Below are positions 60,109-64,000 of a stretch of DNA of 64,000 nt, one piece after another. The position numbers were made by a program, and so were the translations under genes. The stretch's first letter is position 1. Each line of letters opens with the position of its first letter. The stretch spans positions 682,001 through 746,000 of the forward strand of contig NZ_JBHTKA010000008.1 of assembly GCF_042676245.1 (NCBI RefSeq), read 5' to 3'. The notes beneath the pieces are model-generated. The model was not told where the DNA came from. It made no database searches and worked only from the letters and a program-made list of their open reading frames with translations. The DNA is from Ohtaekwangia kribbensis. GTDB taxonomy: Bacteria > Bacteroidota > Bacteroidia > Cytophagales > Cyclobacteriaceae.

Positions 60109-60198
60109 ATGCCAAGCGGAAAGAAAAGAAAGAAGCACAAAATGGCAACGCACAAGCGTAAGAAGCGTCTTAGAAAAAACAGACATAAGAAGAAGTAA
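60109..60198 (+). CDS. Conserved 29-residue Lys/Arg-rich basic protein
   Basis: The frame MPSGKKRKKHKMATHKRKKR and then LRKNRHKKK gives 29 residues, about 60 percent Lys or Arg plus several His. I recall nearly the same sequence upstream of rng in many Bacteroidota, where it is annotated only as hypothetical. Its composition and size resemble very small ribosomal proteins, and Bacteroidota have small ribosomal proteins not found elsewhere (one is called bL38); I cannot confirm that this is one. It lies between the TPR gene and a hairpin before rng. Confidence 0.8.
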   Translation: MPSGKKRKKHKMATHKRKKRLRKNRHKKK

Positions 60199-60201
60199 TC
60201 A

Positions 60202-60222
60202 GTAACCGGGTCACCCGGTTAC
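60202..60222 (+). terminator. Hairpin between the small basic protein and rng
   Basis: GTAACCGGG (60202-60210) pairs perfectly with CCCGGTTAC (60214-60222), leaving a three-base loop. Only a weak T-rich stretch follows (CTTTAC), so it could be a processing site or attenuator rather than a full terminator. Confidence 0.5.
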
Positions 60223-60285
60223 ACTGCTTTACACGAGCAGTAATTTTTCTATACACATCATTTTTTACTTTAACCATTTTGTCTT

Positions 60286-61839
60286 TTGAGTAACGAACTA
60301 ATAATTAGTGCAACTCAGGACGGATGTCGTATAGCCCTTCTTAAAGACAAGACGCTGGTTGAATTCCACAACGAGGAAGAAGGCAGCAAGTTTTCGGTAG
60401 GAGACATTTATCTAGGCTCTGTAAAAAAAGTAGTACAGGGCCTTAACGCAGCATTTATAGATGTTGGTTATGATAAAGATGCCTTTCTGCATTACCTCGA
60501 CCTGGGCCCGCAGTTCAGTTCACTCTCGAAGTTTACAAAACTGGTACGTGCCAAGAAGATCAATGGTGGAAAGCTCGACAAGTTTAACACCGAACCGGAT
60601 ATTGATAAGCATGGGAAAATTACCCAGCAGCTGGCCAAAGGCCAATTAATACCTGTTCAGGTTGTAAAAGAGCCAATCTCTACAAAAGGGCCTCGATTAT
60701 CCTGCGAGTTATCATTAGCTGGTCGATACCTGGTATTGGTGCCATTCTCCAATGCCGTTAGCGTATCCAAAAAAATTACCAGCAGCGAAGAGCGGAAACG
60801 TCTACTCCGTCTCATTCAATCTATTAAACCTGAAAATTTTGGCGTCATCATTCGCACTGTAGCGGAAGGAAGAGACGTGGCCGAACTTGATCGTGACCTG
60901 CGCAGCATGGTGAATACGTGGGAAGAAGGCATGGCTCGACTTGTTACTGCGAACCCGCGCGACAAAGTTATAGGAGAGATCAGCAAGACATCTTCTTTGC
61001 TGCGCGACATGCTGAACGAATCGTTCGACAATGTGCATGTTGACGACAAGAAAATTTATGAAGATGTAAAGGCGTATGTTCACAGCATTGCTCCTGATAA
61101 GGAGAAGATCGTTAAGCTATATACCGGCAAGGCAAAGATCTTTGAACACTATGGTATAGAGAAGCAGATCAAATCTGCATTTGGTCAGACGGTAAGTTTA
61201 AAAGGTGGAGGTTATCTTATCATCGAGCACACAGAAGCATTGCACGTGATCGATGTGAACAGCGGTAACAAATCAAACCGCGAAGAGAACCAGGAGACCA
61301 CGGCACTTTCAGTAAACCTGGAAGCTGCAAAAGAAATTGCGCGCCAGCTTCGTCTGCGCGATATGGGTGGAATTATCGTGATCGATTTTATCGACATGAG
61401 AAACCCCGACAATAAAAAGCTCATCTATAAAACCATGAAAGATGAGATGGCGGAAGACAAGGCAAAGTCTACAGTGCTTCCGTTATCGAAGTTCGGGTTG
61501 ATGCAGATTACACGTGAGCGTGTACGTCCGCAGATGAATATAGCGACCAAAGAAGTTTGTCCTACCTGTAACGGTACAGGTAAGATCACTGCTTCTATAT
61601 TGGTGTCTGATCTTGTTGAGAAAAATGTAGAGCATCTACTCGTTAAACAAAACGAGAAAGATTTGGTGCTGGCACTTCATCCATACCTGCACGCATACTT
61701 TACAAAAGGAATTATATCACAACGCATGCGCTGGTATTTCAAGTATAAGCGCTGGGTAACATTGGTGATGGATTCATCGTTGGCCGTTACAGAATTTAAG
61801 TTCTTGAATAAGGAAGGAGAAGAGATTCAGTTGTCGTAA
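60286..61839 (+). CDS. rng: Rne/Rng family ribonuclease (RNase G)
   Basis: This is 517 residues from a TTG start at 60286 (MSNELIISATQDGCRIALLK). An S1 RNA-binding domain near residue 35-120 (SVGDIYLGSVKKVVQGLNAA, FIDVGYDKDAFLHYLD) is followed by the catalytic DNase-I-like core with DVNSGNK and IVIDFIDMRNPDNK, where the metal-binding Asp pair lies. The zinc-link CPTCNGTGK near 425 joins subunits. There is no long degradosome tail, so it is RNase G-like. The enzyme cleaves single-stranded AU-rich RNA and matures 16S rRNA. Bacteroidota rng genes commonly sit beside HU and mutY. Confidence 0.96.
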   Translation: MSNELIISATQDGCRIALLKDKTLVEFHNEEEGSKFSVGDIYLGSVKKVVQGLNAAFIDVGYDKDAFLHYLDLGPQFSSLSKFTKLVRAKKINGGKLDKFNTEPDIDKHGKITQQLAKGQLIPVQVVKEPISTKGPRLSCELSLAGRYLVLVPFSNAVSVSKKITSSEERKRLLRLIQSIKPENFGVIIRTVAEGRDVAELDRDLRSMVNTWEEGMARLVTANPRDKVIGEISKTSSLLRDMLNESFDNVHVDDKKIYEDVKAYVHSIAPDKEKIVKLYTGKAKIFEHYGIEKQIKSAFGQTVSLKGGGYLIIEHTEALHVIDVNSGNKSNREENQETTALSVNLEAAKEIARQLRLRDMGGIIVIDFIDMRNPDNKKLIYKTMKDEMAEDKAKSTVLPLSKFGLMQITRERVRPQMNIATKEVCPTCNGTGKITASILVSDLVEKNVEHLLVKQNEKDLVLALHPYLHAYFTKGIISQRMRWYFKYKRWVTLVMDSSLAVTEFKFLNKEGEEIQLS

Positions 61840-61877
61840 TTTACCAGGCGAACCCTAACTCTTTATCTGAAATAAAC

Positions 61878-64000
61878 ATGCGATTTAACTTATTGGTCCT
61901 GTTCGTACTGCTCAGTCAGTACGGATGGGCACAAAAGTCTTGGAAGACTTTTTCCGCTGAACAAGGCGCTTTCTCTGTCGACTTCCCGGGCGATCCGGAA
62001 GTAAAATCAGTTAACCGGCCAACACCCGAAGGCATCGACATCAAAGTAAATATACATATGGTAACGGCTGAGTCTGCAATAGCCTATGTTATCTACAACG
62101 AGTTCCCTACCGGTTTTAATATACTGGATGACTCGCTATACCTGCAGGAGGTAGCACGAGAAACCGTATTGCGTATGAAACTCGATACTTCTGACATTAA
62201 AAAGATAACCTTTGACGGATACCCTGGTCGCAAGTTCAGCTCCAAAGTAAAAGATGGTGTTACCGACATGCGTGTTGTACTGCGGGGAAACAGAGTATAT
62301 ATAGTAGCCGGATTTTTCCCGAACAAACGGAAAGATGATCTCGCGAAATTTATAAGCTCTTTCAAATTCACTCCCTACAAAAAAGCAGAGTGGAAATCGC
62401 ACCAGTTTGCCGAGTATTCTTTTTCAGCCGATTTTCCCGGAGAACCGGTTCTTGAGGAAGATGACGAAAGCGGAAGCACGATGAAAGCCTATTCGGGCAA
62501 GGATATAAACAGCGGTAACAATTACTCGGTTGCTATTGAGTCGTATTCCAAATACGATCAGTTTGAAAGTGATAGTGCTATACTGGCTTCACGCACCGAA
62601 CTATATACATCGGCTTATGACTCTGTTCTCTTAGATCGCGATGTAGTAGTGGATGGACGACCAGCTAAAGAAATGATTTTACTACAAGGTAAAAATCATG
62701 CGCAGTTACGCATATTGACTTTTGCAAGAGGATTGACGGGCTATACGTTGTTTGCCTTTTTACCTCCTTCTGAAATTAAGAGTGATGACGCGAATCGCTT
62801 TTTCAAGTCGTTTAAATTTATCGGAAAGGCTAACGGTGATTTACTGAGTGATAAGTCTGCGCTCCTGCTGAAAGATATAGTAAGTAAAGATACCGCAGTA
62901 TGGAAACCAGCCGCGGCAGCCTTTAGCAACTATGCATTTAAAGAGAAGGATGTGGAGGCTATTCACAACCTCATCAAACAATCTTACTCGGATGATCGCG
63001 AGCCGGAAGGCAGTCGCAAGGAGATAATGTTTGATGTACTTGATGATATAGCTTCTGAAAAGTCAGTTGCTTTTATTGAAAAGATATTCCCGTCACTTAG
63101 TATAAATCCTGCGCTGGAGTTTGCTGCGCTCCGCGCTCTTTCGCAGATAGGTTCCAAGCCAAGTCTTACCGCACTGATTAAACTGTTGGAAAAACATAAG
63201 CCTGTGGCGGAAGGAGAGTGGAGCTATAATTTACTTTTCAGTCCGTATCGTATCGATTCTGTTAATCAGAAATTCTTCCTCCTGAATACTTTAAAGTATT
63301 TACCAGTTAAAGCGTACAAAACAGGAATATATACACTTGCCGAACATCTGCTTGAAAACAAAACACTTGCCATCACAGAACTATCTGCACAGAAGAAAAT
63401 AATCGTACAGGATTTTCAGGCAGATAGTGAAGTATATCTCCGTGATTCAACGTATCAAAGCCTATATTACCTGACAGAGATATTAGGCTATGAACCACAA
63501 GCTCCGGCTGAAATAGCAACGTTAAAAAAACTTACCCATGGCTTTGATGACTATATGGCGGTGGCTGCGGCAACAACGCTCTTCCGCCTGAAGCAAACTC
63601 CGGATGAGGCTCGCGTTACAGAGCTTGCCCGTAATCTTCCTACACGTGTTACATTCTTTTCGGGCTTGCAGGAGCATTCGCTTGAGCAGCACTTTCCTAA
63701 ACAATACGCTAACCAGGATAGCCTGGCTGTTGGTGAATTTTATGATTACCTCGTAGGTGAATATGACTACTCGGAAGATTTCAACGTAGAGATCGCGTAC
63801 AAAGCAGAGTTAAACTATGAAGGCGCGAAGAAGAAGTTTTATGTAATGCGCTTTCACGATACTTATGAAGATGTAACCTATCTCGGTGTGTGTGGTCCGT
63901 ATACAACCGATAAACTCCAGGTATGGGGTGGCTTAACCAATTCTGATTTTGTAAAAGATACCGGAAAAAATTACAAAGCATACCTCGATAACTATCTGAA
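61878..64000 (+). CDS. Large secreted protein, 3' end outside window
   Basis: At least 707 residues, still open at the right edge. Signal peptide MRFNLLVLFVLLSQYGWAQ. Two similar domains of about 150 residues each follow: the first has SVDFPGDPEVKSV and the second SADFPGEPVLEED, each ending in an RFFKSFKF-like or KFISSFKF motif. They look like a duplicated family-specific domain. From about residue 330 the sequence turns helical (LRALSQIGSKPSLTALIKLL, TTLFRLKQTPDEARV), like HEAT-type repeats. I do not recognise the family and the function is unknown. Confidence 0.75.
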   Translation, partial: MRFNLLVLFVLLSQYGWAQKSWKTFSAEQGAFSVDFPGDPEVKSVNRPTPEGIDIKVNIHMVTAESAIAYVIYNEFPTGFNILDDSLYLQEVARETVLRMKLDTSDIKKITFDGYPGRKFSSKVKDGVTDMRVVLRGNRVYIVAGFFPNKRKDDLAKFISSFKFTPYKKAEWKSHQFAEYSFSADFPGEPVLEEDDESGSTMKAYSGKDINSGNNYSVAIESYSKYDQFESDSAILASRTELYTSAYDSVLLDRDVVVDGRPAKEMILLQGKNHAQLRILTFARGLTGYTLFAFLPPSEIKSDDANRFFKSFKFIGKANGDLLSDKSALLLKDIVSKDTAVWKPAAAAFSNYAFKEKDVEAIHNLIKQSYSDDREPEGSRKEIMFDVLDDIASEKSVAFIEKIFPSLSINPALEFAALRALSQIGSKPSLTALIKLLEKHKPVAEGEWSYNLLFSPYRIDSVNQKFFLLNTLKYLPVKAYKTGIYTLAEHLLENKTLAITELSAQKKIIVQDFQADSEVYLRDSTYQSLYYLTEILGYEPQAPAEIATLKKLTHGFDDYMAVAAATTLFRLKQTPDEARVTELARNLPTRVTFFSGLQEHSLEQHFPKQYANQDSLAVGEFYDYLVGEYDYSEDFNVEIAYKAELNYEGAKKKFYVMRFHDTYEDVTYLGVCGPYTTDKLQVWGGLTNSDFVKDTGKNYKAYLDNYL

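Overview
This 64 kb window is chromosomal DNA from a member of the Bacteroidota, most likely a Cytophagales-type bacterium (a Chryseolinea/Ohtaekwangia-like genus is my guess from gene content). The evidence is a type IX secretion C-terminal domain on an exported beta-helix protein, the gliding lipoprotein GldD in a mutY-ssb neighbourhood, a SusC-like plug domain inside an alpha-2-macroglobulin, a DUF6427-type membrane protein, and promoters of the Bacteroidota form TTTG-N19-TAnnTTTG. Shine-Dalgarno sequences are mostly absent, and GTG or TTG starts are frequent. I see no rRNA, CRISPR array, phage or insertion sequence. The region reads as ordinary housekeeping backbone with a few lineage-specific genes.

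Layout. 1-4.6 kb: two Fe-S oxidoreductase subunits, tRNA-Phe, and two membrane fatty acid desaturases flanking an ECF sigma factor. 4.56-5.8 kb: tRNA-Gly, tRNA-Leu, then about 930 bp without a convincing gene that carries six copies of the heptamer TGAGACA. 5.8-12.8 kb: a secreted beta-helix/PKD/malectin protein with a T9SS tail, an amine oxidase, a DUF6427-like membrane protein, rbfA and a LolC/E-like permease. 13-22.4 kb: a SNF2 helicase, a DoxX protein, a SpoU-type RNA methyltransferase, a membrane GAF protein, mutS and a DEAD-box helicase. 22.6-26.6 kb: a lipoprotein, an outer-membrane barrel, CorA, a deoxynucleoside kinase and a TauE/SafE exporter. 26.6-33.3 kb: a 1938-residue alpha-2-macroglobulin with an embedded TonB-plug module, coupled to an ACC-deaminase/D-cysteine-desulfhydrase gene. 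33.4-43.6 kb: a radical SAM protein, an M20 dipeptidase, an SMP-30-like protein, an exonuclease/GIY-YIG fusion, a small holin-like membrane protein, a large PVC-type cytochrome lipoprotein, a His-rich secreted protein and an isoaspartyl peptidase.

43.7-51 kb: a DksA-like protein with a histone-H1-like tail, scpB, a repeat-bearing pseudouridine synthase, a histidine kinase, a methyltransferase/type III PKS pair and a DinB-like protein. 51-64 kb: a 30-residue membrane ORF, uvrA, an acidic protein, an ECF sigma factor with a tiny overlapping partner, a DUF1080 protein, gldD, ssb, mutY, an HU protein, a TPR protein, a 29-residue basic protein, rng and a large truncated secreted protein.

DNA repair (mutS, uvrA, mutY, ssb, the exonuclease/GIY-YIG fusion) and RNA or ribosome work (rbfA, SpoU methylase, DEAD helicase, pseudouridine synthase, rng, the small basic protein) are both well represented. 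The points most worth a second look are the alpha-2-macroglobulin/plug chimera, the TGAGACA cluster, the mutY-ssb-gldD block without gldE, and the two very short unannotated genes. Everything here was read by eye. Family assignments rest on recognised motifs, not on database searches.
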